Shown: positions 1-12,000 of the stretch, piece after piece
Position numbering within the stretch: position 1 is the stretch's first letter
Layout: each line of letters starts with the position of its first letter
Assembly (NCBI GenBank): GCA_009746045.1
Contig: RPFO01000076.1
Location: 4,319,617 to 4,383,616, forward strand
Reading direction: 5' to 3'
Source of the DNA: Mesostigma viride
Lineage: Eukaryota > Streptophyta > Mesostigmatophyceae > Mesostigmatales > Mesostigmataceae
DNA length: 64,000 nucleotides
Made by a program: the position numbers and the translations under genes
Notes under the pieces: generated by a model
The model's database searches: none
Seen by the model: the letters and a program-made list of their open reading frames with translations, nothing else
Told to the model about the DNA's origin: nothing

Positions 1-2104
1 AGCTCATCCACAGGTTCTGCACAGTTGGAAACTATCCACTCATGCCCAGAAGCAACAAAGCCAAGAGTCCATGCCTTAGCCATCTTGGGGCTCTGCATCA
101 TCTCGACTAGCTGGCGCCAGGGAATAGGACTGTGAGCAGCTATCTGGTACCTGTTTACCCCTAACTGCCGTGGATCAAAGGTGGTTGGGATTATCAACAG
201 GTCCTCAGCTATGGGCTCCTGACCTTGAGGACCCTCAGCTGGCTGACTCCTAACAGCCTTACCGCCACTGCAAGACCCTGGGAATAGTGATATCTTTCAA
301 GGGGGAGGCTGCCCCTGCCTTCTAGTGCCAACTCATCAGAGGTCAAAGTAACCCCTGGCATGCACAAGAAGTTCTGACCCAGAATGGCAGGCCCCTGATA
401 GCCCTCTACCACACAGAACGTGGTGGGCACCCCTAAGATAGGCACACTCACTTCCCCAAGGATCTTCATGGACACCTTTCCTGAGAAATCAGACACAGCA
501 AGGCAACTGGGATGGGACATCTGTAAGCCTACAGCATCCTCTTCCCTGATGACAGACACCTGTGAGTTGGTATCTACCTCCATTGTAGCTGCCCAGCACG
601 ACCCCCACCCCGTGAGCTTGGATACCTTGGGATCATGTTTGCTGCGCATGAGTGCTCGGATGACGTCCGCCATGAGAGGCCCCCGGGCCTTAGGTGGCTG
701 CCCCGTCCCCTCTGGCCTTGTGACAGTTGCTTCAGCAGCCTCCTCCTGCTCGTCATCTTCCAGCAGGGACAGACCATCATCCACCACCAGAGGATTGTTA
801 GCTGCTGCTGCCTGGCTCTGGCCTGGCTCCTCAACCCAGCTGGGAGGGCCTGGCCCGTCTGCAGGCCAGATTGCATGTGGCCTTCTTTCCTTGACATGAG
901 CCCAGGACAACCTGTACACGTGCCTTGGATCCTTTTCCAAAGCCACCAGGCAAGATCTGTTAGCTTCTTCCACACGAGTGACAACCCCATCCTGCCACTT
1001 CCCCCGCTTGCCTGGAATAGATGGTTCCTTCCACATCCTGACCTTCAGCCCCACCTGAGGCCTCAGCACATTCCAGTTCTTGTCCTTACGTCTCAGCTGG
1101 GCAAATAACCTATCTGCCTTCCTAAGACTGGCCTGCACCACGTTCTCAGGCAACAAGCTATACTGCAGGGCCAGGGGAGAGACAGCCACACCATCAAAGT
1201 AATAGTTAACCCTGTGGTTCAGCTGCTCTTCTATCCCCTTACACCAGGCTGCCCTCTCTAAGGCAGATGCCACAAGTGGCACTGACTCTGCTGCTAGCAC
1301 CACTGTCTTCACTTCACGTATGGATCTCTCTACAGCCCCTTGCTGCCCATGACTCTCCCTGGGGACTACTACCAGCTTACAAGGCAGCTGGTCCTGATGC
1401 TTGAGCAAACAGTCAAACTGCAAGTCTGCCTGCACACTCTTGCACACCCCAAAGCCTGGGATCAGGGCCTTCATACCCAACAACAAGTGGTGCTCCTGCA
1501 TACCAGGCAGAACGTCTATCAGCCTGTATCTGCTGAACCTGTCCACCCCCACCAATATATACAAGCCCCTGATATGCTGGATATCCATCTGGATGTCGCC
1601 ACGCTCCCTAGCAGGCTCCCTAGCATGGGACTGAGGTGGGTGAACAGCATTCTCCTGGCAACCACAGTTCTCAGCAGCAGCCTGGCAAGCCTCCCACAAA
1701 GGCTCCCTACCTAGCTTCCAAGCAAACATTGCTGCCTGCCCAGAATGCCCAAACATATGATGCAATCTATGGCCAGCCTCAGCATAGCTCAGCACTCTGT
1801 CAGTACTGACCTGGCGAGACGTCTGAACCGTGTGTGGGGACACATGATCCACTCCTGAGGTTCCAGGGCTTCCCTGCAGGCCGTCCTGACGCCCCAAGTC
1901 AGGCCCTGCACCCTGGACCGCTCCAGGCCCTTCCAGCAAGGTCCCTTGGCCCTCCAGGCCAGCACCTGCTGGAGACCCACCACCTGCATGAGGCATAGGG
2001 AATTCAGCTGCAGCATTGTTATTGCAATCCAGTGGAAGAACAACATCTTTACACCCTTGGTGCTGCACAAGGGGCACACCCCCGTCCTTATGTACATCCA
2101 GCAC
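1..2104 (-). CDS. pol: Copia-1 pol (integrase, protease-like, start of RT), frameshifted, partial
   Basis: Reading down from 2104: a low-complexity N-terminus, then a GAG-pre-integrase-like zinc region (RLHHMFGHSG, later ENCGC), then an integrase core with Asp in QMDIQHI, Asp in VQADLQF and Glu in QGAVERSI, an integrase C-terminal segment, and a retropepsin-like fold with VDTNSQVSVI (codons for DTN at 566-574) and AILGQNFL. The reading frame is lost near 262, where one C is missing relative to Copia-2, and the RT continues in another frame to the window edge. The protein would cut and join cDNA and process the polyprotein in the virus-like particle. The order integrase before protease is unusual for Copia. 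Confidence 0.88.
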
Positions 2105-2148
2105 ACCTTCCCCAAGGGGTGATTGACTATTTACAGGGGATGATGTAG

Positions 2149-3505
2149 CTAGTCACTGCTGCCCAGACTGGCCTCCTGCCCCAGCAGGCTTGGCCTTCCT
2201 GTCAGGACACTCACGACGCCAGTGACCTTCCTTGCCACACACAAAACATGCTCCACCCTTCTTCCCAGACCCAGCCCCACCCTTGCCAGGCTTCCCCTGG
2301 CCTCCCTGAGGCTGCCCACCCTGCTTGCCCTGGTTGCCTTGAGCTTGGCCCTTGCCTTGCCCTTGGCCACCCTTACCCTGCTGACCACCAGCTTGCTGGC
2401 CCCCAACCCCTCCTTGGGGACCTGCACCCTTGCCACCCTGAGCCCCTGCCTCTGGCGCCTGAAGCGCTTACGCTTGTTGGGCCTTGCCCCATCACGGGCT
2501 GGGTACCCGGGGACATCACCTTGGCCCTGCACAGCGGAGGTGGCATTGCTGCCATGGGACTGGATAGCCTTGCAGGCAGGTTCTGGCTTCCTTATGCTGA
2601 GGATTACAAGCTCCAGAGCACGCAAGGAGCCATCAGTCTGGTTAAGAAACATGCGGGCACCGTTCCTCCCATCCACACTCAAACCCATACGGTCCAGGAA
2701 ATAGTCTGCCAAGGCCCTATCTGTGACCAGGAAGCCATACTTGGCCCCCTTGTCCTGATACGGTTGAGCCTAGCCCATTCCTCTGCCACAGGGCCCACTA
2801 TCTCAAAGGTGTCATACTGGTGCTTGTAGTAGTTGGTGAGGTTGAGAACCTTGTCAGAGAACTCTTCCCTCAACCCTTCCAGGAACTGTGCCCAGGTTAG
2901 CTTATCCTTGACAGCAGTCCTAGCCTTCTCCCTGACACGCTCTGACGAGTCCCTGTTGCACGTGGACGAGTGAAACACTTGCACTAGGTTGACAGTGGGG
3001 TCCACGGAGAACACAACAAGCTCCATGTCCTCTAGCCACTTGTCCAAAGCTTCCTGTGCTAGTGGTGGGTTAAGAGGCTTTTGTCCATTCATAACAGTGA
3101 CAGCACTCATGTGAGGTCTCGACCCTGGCAGCGCCTTCACTGGCTCCACCACAGCGGGTGTCACAACAACAGCACCACTTGGTCCAGCAGGCACAGGGGA
3201 GAGCACATCCACATGAGGCCTCTTACCATTGCCGTCAGCAGAGGGGTCCCTCTTACGCTTCTCCACGGCAGGTTGCCCATTCGCCACCGTTATTGCATCA
3301 GATGCCCCCAGCGCCCGCGCCTTGCGCGCCTCCTCCACCGAGTCTTCGTGTCGCCTCTTGCTCCCTGGTCGCTTTCCCCCATCGCCGTCGCTGGCTGGGA
3401 TCGCCTCTCCCACCAGCGCCTCCTTGCCCTTCCCAGGCTCCTGGCTCTCTCCAGCCGGTGCCCCTCCTCGCCCTTGTCGCCGTCGCCCGGTTTGCCACGA
3501 GGCAT
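2149..3505 (-). pseudogene. gag: Copia-1 gag, frameshifted
   Basis: Start chosen at the ATG giving MPRGKPGDGDKG (3505), conserved in all three Copia copies. The central part (PLAQEALDKWLEDMELVVFSVD) is the gag capsid-like region. A Gly/Gln/Lys-rich tail ends in a CCHC knuckle, best read in Copia-3. Here a one-base deletion near 3465 and another in the Gly-rich tail put the knuckle out of frame. At about 2700 the frame changes as it does in Copia-2 and Copia-3, so that change is ancestral to the three copies. Confidence 0.85.
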
Positions 3506-3557
3506 TATATACAAGTGGGGACACAACAATAAAGGCGAAGGAAAAGGAAGAACTGAC

Positions 3558-4744
3558 TCAAGCACTGGTGTCGCTGGGGGATGCCGTGGGCACCGTCCCA
3601 GCTACTGACTCAGCACCTGCTTGGTTCGCTGCCTCCAGCTCTCGCTCTTGAGCAGTGGCTGCGATGGGCGTCTCTGGCCGCTCCTCGTCGCTGCCAGCGG
3701 CGTCCTCCCCGTCGGCGTAGGGTCCAAACACTCTGCTAACGGGTCGCCCGTCTGCAGATTCTCCACTGGGATCCGGGGCTCGCTCCCACTCGAGCGATCC
3801 CACTCAAGGTTCCTCACCCACCGCGTTCCACCACCCCGCTTGTCGTTGCAAGCCCCACGACCACCGTAGTCGTGTTCGGGCTCTTGCGGGACGTGCAGCT
3901 CAGCACGACGTCGTGCAGCGTACCCTTCTGTGGTACCGTCGCCTTGATCTATCTGCTGAGATGAACGTTCGATGATCCCCTCTGGCTGATCAACGAATTG
4001 GTAATGGAAGTCTTCTGGCGTTACCTCCCGACCCGTGATGACCTCGACCACTGGATCGTGTGCGTCTGGTTCCGCCGCCCGCGGTGTGTCGAGTGTTGAC
4101 CAAATCCCAAATGGTCGTGTGGTTATCACCCACCGGTCTGCGTTGCCCCGTGACTCCTGCAAAAGAATGTTCACGAGGTGTTCGCACGTTTGTGAAACCA
4201 CCTCTGCCGACGACCAGGGGTTGTCGACTTCGCGCGCCTGCGCTTGCCTGATCACGTCCGGGACTTCAACTCCCGCGCCCAGCACAGACGTTGCCACCTG
4301 ATGGTTGAACAGTCGCGCTGCTCCCAGTCCAATGGCCACGATCTGGCCCAGTGCCTCCCGCGCCAAATCCAGCTGCGACACGGTCACGTGCCCGCCCTGG
4401 TGAGCCACCTCCAGACCGTAAATGGTCGAGGACAGCTCGTCCCGTATTGACACAAACTTTTCGACGGCCTCTCGCGACAATTCGCCGGGAGCTGTCGAAG
4501 CCTCAATCTGCATCACAATGGGGTCGCTCGCCGCCGGCCCTGCTGCAGTTCCGCAAACTGCTACCCAACCTTTCTTCGCCAGCCCCCTTGCCAGGTACGC
4601 CGCCTGGACGAAGGTTGATGCGGTGCTCGGATGAGCGTAGGGATGAAAAGGTCGTGATCGCTCCGGGGCTCCTACCCGAAGCTGCGGCTGCGAGCTCTGG
4701 CTTTGCGAAGGCTCAATGGCCTGTTCCCTCGGCACGTTGGACAT
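3558..4744 (-). pseudogene. Copia-1 ORF-A, extra 5' ORF of unknown function, one frameshift
   Basis: Starts at the ATG giving MSNVPREQAIEP, just inside the 5' LTR and before gag. The core (HPSTASTFVQAAYLARGL through SRGNADRWVITTRP) is a compact, mostly alpha/beta-looking segment, followed by a charged, acidic Pro/Glu-rich tail. An intact 395-residue version is recoverable in Copia-3. In this copy one T is missing near 3760, shifting the tail frame. I recognise no family. Position before gag makes it an accessory retrotransposon protein. Canonical Copia elements lack such an ORF. Confidence 0.8.
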
Positions 4745-4769
4745 GAAGAAGTAAGGAGACAATAATACG

Positions 4770-5412
4770 AGTTAGAAAGAGCTCCCAACGTATGTGAGCT
4801 CTTGATCTTTCACAGCGCGTCTTAGCCAATGTTGCAAGGCAGCAACCTTAAATCTGTTCACCAGGCCACGACCACAATGGGCACTTCCACGACCAAGGTG
4901 GCACCCACGGTTCGTGCTTTCCGAGATAGCTGGTCATCCCCCATGACCAAGCTATATCCTTGCGTTGTTCCTCGTTCCCATCGGTGTGACGAGGCACGTG
5001 CAGGCGTGCAAGCAAATCCTCAACGTCCACTGGCATCAGTGCAGAGCCAGGACGAACTGGATTTGCCTAGACTCTGCAACCTAGGAAGTACAGGACCTGT
5101 CACAAGCCTGCAAGGCCTAGTATCCTTGCAGACCTGTGCCAGCTCCAGTATTCCACCAGTCACAGGCTGCTGCTCCTCTGATCTACGTGGACCACAGTCA
5201 CGTGATAATCAGGCTAAGCCTGTGCAGGCACGGCCTGCCACGTGTCCTGTCCACTATGCCAGAGGACTGCACCCTAGTCGGCCACGGATGGCTAGGACTT
5301 CGGGACTTGATATCTTTCTCGTCCCTTGTCTGTTTCAGGCGGTCAGCACGGCGTTGGAAAGGTCTTTCCAAACTGCGTCCACTTAGCATATTGGTTGCCC
5401 AAAATGCTAACT
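4770..5412 (-). repeat. Copia-1 5' LTR (643 bp)
   Basis: Bounded by AGTTAG at 4770 and CTAACT at 5412, and homologous to the 645-652 bp LTRs of Copia-2 and Copia-3. It contains the near-palindrome TTGGAAAG-NN-CTTTCCAA, a CTGCAAGG/CCTTGCAG inverted pair and several CACGTG E-box-like sites that may belong to the promoter. The 5' (U3) part matches both sister elements. The 3' end matches Copia-3 but differs from Copia-2. Confidence 0.92.
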
Positions 5413-5752
5413 ACAGGACGGGGTCCTGCGCCGCCCTCCTGGGAGCCCCGAGAGGGCGGATCCCGCGGAGGGGAACGAGAGAGAGGACGTGGAGGATGGT
5501 CGTCGGAATCGGAGTCATACCCCTCACTCCCATCGTCCTGGTCCTCATCATCCATGGCCACGATGCGATCCAGAGCCTGCCGTAACGAATACTGCCCCTC
5601 ACGCAGACATTTTTCGCCCCGTATCGCCCCCTCCAGCGGAAGATACCGGGGAAAGTAGCGTTCCAGCAGTTTCCGCAATGCGGGTGGAAGTAGGAGGAGC
5701 AAGAGCCGTGGGAAAGCCAGACCCGCTTCCAGCGTGTTCATGCACGCGTGAC
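5413..5752 (-). pseudogene. Gypsy-B ORF3, middle part, between Gypsy-A and Copia-1
   Basis: Continues ORF3 from 16569. Removing Gypsy-A and one copy of GTGAC restores the frame across CSCHAC-MNTLEAG. This part encodes a Leu-rich stretch (FPRLLLLLLPPALRKLLERYF), then an acidic run (MDDEDQDDGSEGYDSDSDD), then a Pro/Arg-rich tail that runs into the Copia-1 LTR. The rest lies left of the window. Function unknown. Confidence 0.8.
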
Positions 5753-6317
5753 TGTTACGTCCTAAACTTCTACCTCCACCTCTACCTCTACTGGGCCTGA
5801 TGCTACCTAAATTGGTCAGGCCTCCTCTACTCAAACCCCTAGCGAAAGACGAACGAGACGGAGCTGATCTCAATGCATTCACGTATGTGTTGCTATAATA
5901 CGCCATACAACCATTTACCCGAACCCGTTTATTCCAGGAATAGAGGAAGGAAACACACTACACTGCCGTGACCCAAGCCTATATGTGTTAATTCATTTAA
6001 CACACGCCGAGTGACCACACGAGGGGTGGAACGTGCATAAATGGTCACCAACGATCCAACATGCTCGGGCCGACCTGGCCCTCGCATACAGATACACAGG
6101 CAGATGCACAGATGCACGCTGGTCCACTACATTCTACCAGAGGATAAGGACCACTAATAAAGTACGCGGCGCGGCGCCCCAAAAGCACCCACTGTACCAC
6201 AGTACTGTTACGAGGACAATAGTGTCCCAGTTGGAACTACACGTAAACCTAGGAACAACCGAGGCAAAGGACCTAATTTACGTCCGTAACTACAACGAAT
6301 TGTTACGCGACGTAACA
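5753..6317 (-). repeat. Gypsy-A 3' LTR
   Basis: 565 bp, TGTTACGT to CGTAACA, matching the 5' LTR at 15995-16563 and the A2 LTR at 54873-55443. Confidence 0.95.
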
Positions 6318-6336
6318 CCTCCCCCCCCACAAAGGT
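6318..6336 (-). other. Gypsy-A polypurine tract
   Basis: On the minus strand a purine run with eight consecutive G residues directly precedes the 3' LTR. This is where plus-strand DNA synthesis is primed. The same tract stands beside the A2 LTR at 55444. Confidence 0.85.
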
Positions 6337-6686
6337 AGGGAGCCATCTCCCTACGCACAGGGAAGAAACCAAGGGGAAGGAAACCTAATGCACCCAGCAC
6401 ACACCAACACAATCGGCAGGCCATCCAAGATACAAAGCACCAATCGTGTTACTCGGTTCCACCACCCCGCCGGGTGGTGTAGGGTTAGCCAGCACCAAGC
6501 CTGGTGGTAGGTTCCCCTAACTGCCTGGAACAGAGTCCTTGCCGGGGGGGACGGCACTGGGCAGGACACACAAAGTAAACAAATCAGTACCAAGGACCAA
6601 GAACGACCAGTCAACTGGCCAGAATATGAGGGCGACTCTATATACCGGAGGGACAACACCCTCAGGTCGGGCCTAAGGCCCTCTAT

Positions 6687-7745
6687 CTAGTTGCCATCAG
6701 TCTGGTAAGTGCCACGAGAGGCCAGCAGAACATCCAGGTACGCCTGGTAGTGGGCCACATCATCGGCATTGTCATGCCTATCTACAGTGAGGAAAACATC
6801 GGCCCACACGCCGTCAGGAAAAAGGCCCAGGAAGGCCCAGTAATACCTATGCTGCGTAAGAACGACCTGGCCACGGGCCCAGTCCAGGAAACCACAGGCA
6901 AAGAGGCGTAGGAAAGGCTCGACCGCGATCAAACAGAGAGCCCGCAGGAGTAGGCGATGGTACCGGATCCGAGGGCGCAAACCCGTCGGGAAGAACAGAT
7001 CTACCAGGGGCTCCACGTTAGACGGCCACATCCGGATGTGCCGAACCTCACGGGAGCGCCACCGACGAGCACACTGTCGCGACCCGAACGTCTCTAGGTA
7101 GTCGCTAGCCCGAGGAGGAGGATGGCCACGGGAGTCCAGACCCTGGCCCGGGATGGGCGCTGGACGACGGGCATCCCACTCCAGGATGGGCTGGAGAACC
7201 GTGCTGTACGTAGCACCCGGCACCGCAGGAAACTCTACCGTAAGGGCATCTGAGGCCATAATGCCCAGAGGCGGAGGGTAAGCCCACTGGAACCCACCGT
7301 AGGTGTCCAAGTCGTTGTGACGCCTAGCCCAGCGATACAGAACGCGCCGAACCAGGATCTCGCCCTGGAACACAGGATCAGCTAAAATAACCATATCGAA
7401 AGGAGGCCGATCAGTCTCAATGGGTAGGCCACGGTCCCGCGGCGCCCGACACACCTGGGAGAACCCGTAGGACATGGACGAAATGGCAAGCTCGGCGGAG
7501 GCGCGCGGCAGGTCACACTGTCGGCAGGCGAGCGCAGACATACCGTACCCAGGGACGGGCGTGTCGCGCGACTCCGGCGTCGCATGCACCACAGAAGGGG
7601 CCCGGTCCCGATCGCCCTGGGACAACTCCCGGAGGGAATCAGCAGCGCGGGTGGCGCGAGGATAAGGGCCGCTGGCCCGAACAACCGCAGCCAAAGACCG
7701 CGAGGACGAAGGGGCAGGGGCCGAAGCAGGGGTAGGAACCGGCAC
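6687..7745 (-). CDS. Gypsy-A ORF3b, accessory protein downstream of pol, unknown family
   Basis: About 350 residues. After a Pro/Ala/Ser-rich start comes a folded-looking region with a CRQC motif (ALACRQCDLPRASAELAI), then FDMVILADPVFQGEILVRRV, YGGFQWAYPPPLGIM and a hydrophobic stretch near the C-terminus (LLLRALCLIAVEPFLRLFACGF). The A2 copy (55818-56903) is highly similar and open over the same length, so selection has acted on it. It sits where env lies in retroviruses, but I see no signal peptide or fusion-peptide/transmembrane pattern. It may be the C-terminal half of one protein with ORF3a. Between it and the LTR (6337-6686) lies a non-coding 3' region. Confidence 0.75.
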   Translation of the reverse strand: MPVPTPASAPAPSSSRSLAAVVRASGPYPRATRAADSLRELSQGDRDRAPSVVHATPESRDTPVPGYGMSALACRQCDLPRASAELAISSMSYGFSQVCRAPRDRGLPIETDRPPFDMVILADPVFQGEILVRRVLYRWARRHNDLDTYGGFQWAYPPPLGIMASDALTVEFPAVPGATYSTVLQPILEWDARRPAPIPGQGLDSRGHPPPRASDYLETFGSRQCARRWRSREVRHIRMWPSNVEPLVDLFFPTGLRPRIRYHRLLLRALCLIAVEPFLRLFACGFLDWARGQVVLTQHRYYWAFLGLFPDGVWADVFLTVDRHDNADDVAHYQAYLDVLLASRGTYQTDGN

Positions 7746-9012
7746 AGACGCAGACGGCGCCGGTACAACAGCCGAGGTCGCGCCGGGCCCGCTGCCAAAG
7801 GGGGTCGCGACGGACCCGCCACCGCAGCTGGCGCTCCGGTCTCCGGTGGCGGCGCACCCTCAGGCCACATGTTGAAAACAGGGCCCGTAGGGACAGGCAA
7901 TCCGGCATAAGACTGGTTACCATCCAAGCTCCAGTCGGGCACCGGAATCCTCTGCGGGGGACCACCCTCCCAAAGCCTGGGAGGACCGCCCGTGTCGCTG
8001 AAGAAACCCCGCGATGGCTGCGCTGGCGCTGCGGGCGGCCCGGGAGCGGCGATGGCGGGCGCGGCCGCTGGGGTGGGCGACTCGCGCAAAGGCGCAGGTA
8101 CGTCGGTCGCAGGCGCAGGGGCAGCCGAAGGCGTAGGAGCCGCAGCAACAGAAGAAACCGCAGCCACCGAGGGCTCGCACAGCGCAGGCGGACCCGTAGA
8201 CGTCGAGGCGACCGAGGGGGAAGGGGGCACAGATACAACAGACACCCCACCTGGCGTGGCTGGAGCCTGCGCCTGGGCCGCCAAGAAGGCCCCGAATGCC
8301 GAGGTCAGGGACTGGATCTGGGCCTGCATCGCAGAAACAGTCGCCGAGAGATGATCAGGCTCGCGATCCAAGCCCAAAGGGGTAGGCTCCACCGAAACGT
8401 GCCGGGTCGACCGTGGTGAAGACGGGACAGGGGAAGGAGCCGACACTGAGGAGGAGGACGCTGCACTTGAGGCAGAATACTCTGGCGTGTACTGCGCCTC
8501 GACTGGTGCGTCCGTAGGGGAAGGGTCGCCAACTGCTACCCCAGCTGTCTGGTCCGCGATCTCCATGAACTCGACCGCCCGTAGGAGGTCACAGGGGTGT
8601 TCATCTACCTCTGCCTCGCCCTCGCCTGGAAGCCAAGGGAACACCTCCCGTAGGCAGGAGCGGCCCACAGGGGTAGACAGGTAGGAAAACACCCGGGGGC
8701 ACTCAAGGACAGCGGCTATCTGCCCCAAGGCAGGGCAGCGGGAGCCACATCCTAAAAGACAATGCCCGGCATCGTCGAACCCATGCACGACTAGCTTTTG
8801 CGGCTCGTCGGGGTCCGGGCCGAACCACGAGACCCCAAAGAGGGCAGCCCTGACTAAAGCCGCATGATGAGCCTGGAGGGCAGGCTGAACGAGGCCACCC
8901 GGATAACTGGAACGTGACACCCATCGGCCCGGAAGGGCCTCGAAGTAGAGCGCTGGGTCTGGTGGTGGAGGGGAAGGCGGCCGGCTCTCCGACGGAGGGG
9001 TAGGATCAGCCA
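7382..9012 (-). CDS. Gypsy-A ORF3a, Pro/Ala-rich accessory protein
   Basis: Starts at MADPTPPSES, 78 nt after the pol stop. An N-terminal folded region (ALYFEALPGRWVSRSSYPGG to FPWLPGEGEAEVDE, with several Cys) is followed by a Ser/Pro linker, a short predicted coiled coil (LSATVSAMQAQIQSLTSAFG) and a long Pro/Ala-rich tail. The open frame overlaps ORF3b by about 360 nt. The last part of this frame (after about 7800) is probably a shadow, and the protein may continue into ORF3b by frameshifting. A2 has the same arrangement. Gag-like and structural roles are possible, but nothing identifies the family. Confidence 0.7.
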
Positions 9013-9089
9013 TGATGGCTGCGGAGGGGAGGGGACAACCAACCACCCACCAACAGCAGGAATACGATAAGGGAGGGGCAGGTTGCCAG

Positions 9090-12000
9090 CTAGAGCTGGT
9101 GTAGGGTTTTGTAGTCCTGCAACAAGCGGCTACACCCATCTAACTCACTCTCCGTGTACCATACTTTATCTACCTCACTACGAGCATACATCCATTTCAC
9201 CTTATACTGGCGCTGGGTACCGCGGCCCTTTTTAATATCTCTATGGGCCACGATACTCTCTACCTCGTCTTCTACGTCACCAGTGTCAGGGTTATGCTCT
9301 AAAGGGGCAGGAGCTAGTTCTCTACCAGCGAACGTGCTTTGGTGATAAAGCTTCAGCTGGCTTCTATGGAAGGTGTTAGAATGTGTCTGCCAAGAGGTAG
9401 GGATATCTATTTTATATAAGAAATTACCTACTCTAGACAACACACGGAAGGGTCCTAAGAAGGCGGGCCTAAGTTTCACTTTAAGTTCTGCTTCGAACTT
9501 GTGAGCAAAACGGCCAACACGGGGGCCTTCTACTAAGACTAAATCTCCTATATCTATTTCAGGCGCTCTTCTATCTAAGGAGGCACGCAACCTAGCAAGG
9601 TACTTGGCCTGAGCCTTTTGGTACCCTGAAATTGCGTGATCATGTGCATTTTTCATTTTATCTAGCAAGGCCTGTACACCTTCTACGGTATCCCGGGACA
9701 CATCGTCCCTGTCCCGTAAAGGACTAGCTAAGAGAGAGGTAGGAGTAAGAGGCTGTCTACCAGTATCTAGGAAGAAAGGCGTATAGCCATGCGCAGCCTG
9801 AGGGCAATTGTTAAGGGAGAACTCTACCAAGCATAGATAATCCTCCCAATCACTCCAGAGCCGTTAACATAGTGCCTCAGCGCTTCTTCCACTACCCTAT
9901 TAAGACGTTCTACTAGATGAGAGGAGGAGGAGTGATAGGCAGTACCGAACGTAACCTTGGTACCGATAGCAGCGAAAAACTGCTGCCAAAAGTCAGAGGT
10001 AAATAGCTTATCTTTATCACTAATAAACTGCCTACTCAAACCATGATATCTATAGACGTTATTAAGGTATAGGCGTGCGCAATCGCGTGCGGTGAGTTCT
10101 AAGGGACACGGCACGAGATGACACATACGAGTAAAACGATCTACGAAAACAAGGATCTGGGCGTTACCTCTATCATTCTTCCTAAAAGGTCCTACAAAAT
10201 CCATCATAATGGAGTCCCACGGCATGATGGGATCAGGTAGGGTCCTAGGTTCTGCTATCTGTCCTACATTGTTGGGTTTCATCTCCTGGCAAGATTGACA
10301 GGTTCTAACATACTCATCTACATCCTTAAAAGGGAAGGCCAGTAGTAAGAGCGGGCTACTAGGTCCCGTACCCGTTTACCACCCTGATGAGCAGCTAAGT
10401 CATGCAACTCAAAGAGCAAGGAGGAGCGACAGATAGGAGGGACATACAGGCGCCATTGAGGGGGAGAATCTGCTATCTGCACATATAAAAACCCACCTAC
10501 AAATTTACAAGGGTGCTTGCCTAATTGTTGGGGATGGGCAGCAATGGCAGCTAAAGCTTCCGGCTCAGTGGCCGTAAATCTACTAATAAGGCGTTCAAGA
10601 TCAGAGGTAGGCATCGCTACAGAGGTATCCAGAACAGGTTTAAAGAGGTCTCCTACCGCCTTGCCAAAGAGAAGGGGAGGTCCTAGAGGGACTATGTTAT
10701 CATAAGACTTTCCTGACCTAGTCGCTATATGGCTAAGCGGTATAGAAATTTTATTTTTCCCCTCCCCCCCCACCGAGACCACAGGAAGGGCCTCACACGG
10801 GAGAGAGAGTCCTACGTGAGAAAGGAGATCAGGCATGCGAACAGCTGTATGAAAGAGATAGGCATAGGATTCATCATCAGGTAGTTCACCATAAGGGGTT
10901 ACACCCATAGTAGTAGGAACTAGAGTAGTATTGAGAACATCCAAGTCCTCGAAAAAGGAGTAATCTGCGCGACGGGAGAGTGCATCTGGTACTATGTTAT
11001 CTACACCCTTAACATACTGAAGTTTAAAAGGGGAAAACTGTGCTAAAAACTCCATCCAGCGCGCTTGACGAGGGGTAAGGTTGGGTTGGGAGAGAAGATG
11101 GGTAAGGGGACGGTGATCCGTTTGGATAACTAATCTATAAGGATCTATCTCACAGGGTTCATTCAGGCAAACATCAAATTGGGCACCTTTAAGAAAGTGC
11201 TGCCACGCGTGGCAACAATACACCACCGCTAAGAGTTCCTGCTGGTGTACGGGATAGTTACGCTCCGCAGGGAGCATTGTCCTAGAGATATACTCAATTG
11301 GCTGTAAGCCCTGACCCTGATCCTGGAGAAGGACGCCCCCTATAGCTACCTTACTAGCGTCTGTAGCTACCACAAAGGGTTTAGTAGTATCAGGTAGGAT
11401 GAGTACGGGAGGAGAGAGGAGTAGGGATTTTAGACACTGAAAAGCCGACTGACACTCACTACTCCAAACAAAGGGGATATCTTTCTTTAATAAATGATTG
11501 ATAGGGGCTGCTATAGTTGCGAAGCGAGGGATAAAACGCCTATAGTAAGAGGCAATCCCTAGGAAACTACGTACACCTTTAACGTCGGTAGGGGTAGGCC
11601 ATTCCTGAATTGACTTAGTTTTATCCGGGTCGGTAGCGACCCCGGCATCTGACAAGACGTGTCCTAAAAATGGTACACTCCTACCCGAACGAACTTTAGC
11701 ACGGCGCGCCCACAAAGAATTTTCAGCCATTATTTCTAAGACTTTCTTTAAGTCACGTAGGTGCGTTTCAAAATCAGGAGAGTAAATAAGGATATCATCT
11801 AGGTAAGCTTGAGCACAAGAACGGTCATGCTCAGATAAAGAAACAGAGGAGAAGGAAGGATCCTTTAAATCAGAGGACACTTGAGGAAGGTGAGAATTTC
11901 CCATAACAGGTCTAAGCACTTCATTCATTAACATTTGAAAAGAGGCAGGAGAGTTACAGAGTCCCATAGCCGCTACTCTAAACTGGTAATGACCAAAAGG

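Larger units (their letters stand above)
1..5412 (-). mobile_element. Copia-1, Ty1/copia-like LTR retrotransposon, truncated by window start
   Basis: Minus-strand element. From right to left it shows a 5' LTR (4770-5412), ORF-A, gag and most of pol; the window starts inside the RT region, so the 3' part and 3' LTR are not visible. It is nearly identical to Copia-2 and Copia-3 in the same window. Its right end, CTAACT at 5412, abuts the Gypsy-B ORF3 sequence, so it inserted into Gypsy-B. The 5 bp just outside are ACAGG; the matching TSD copy would lie left of the window. Several one-base deletions relative to the sister copies break its ORFs. Confidence 0.93.

Noticed and set aside
420-1714. 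Plus-strand ORFs opposite Copia pol (and the equivalents in Copia-2 and Copia-3)
   Set aside because: They recur only because pol recurs, contain no motif and lie antisense to a conserved polymerase frame.
4829-5386. ORFs within the Copia LTRs (about 110-185 codons)
   Set aside because: They follow the LTR at every copy, in either orientation, and show no protein-like conservation beyond the DNA repeat.
6687-9012. Retroviral envelope gene in Gypsy-A
   Set aside because: Position fits, but no signal peptide, furin-like site or clear transmembrane anchor is visible, and the protein is largely Pro/Ala-rich.
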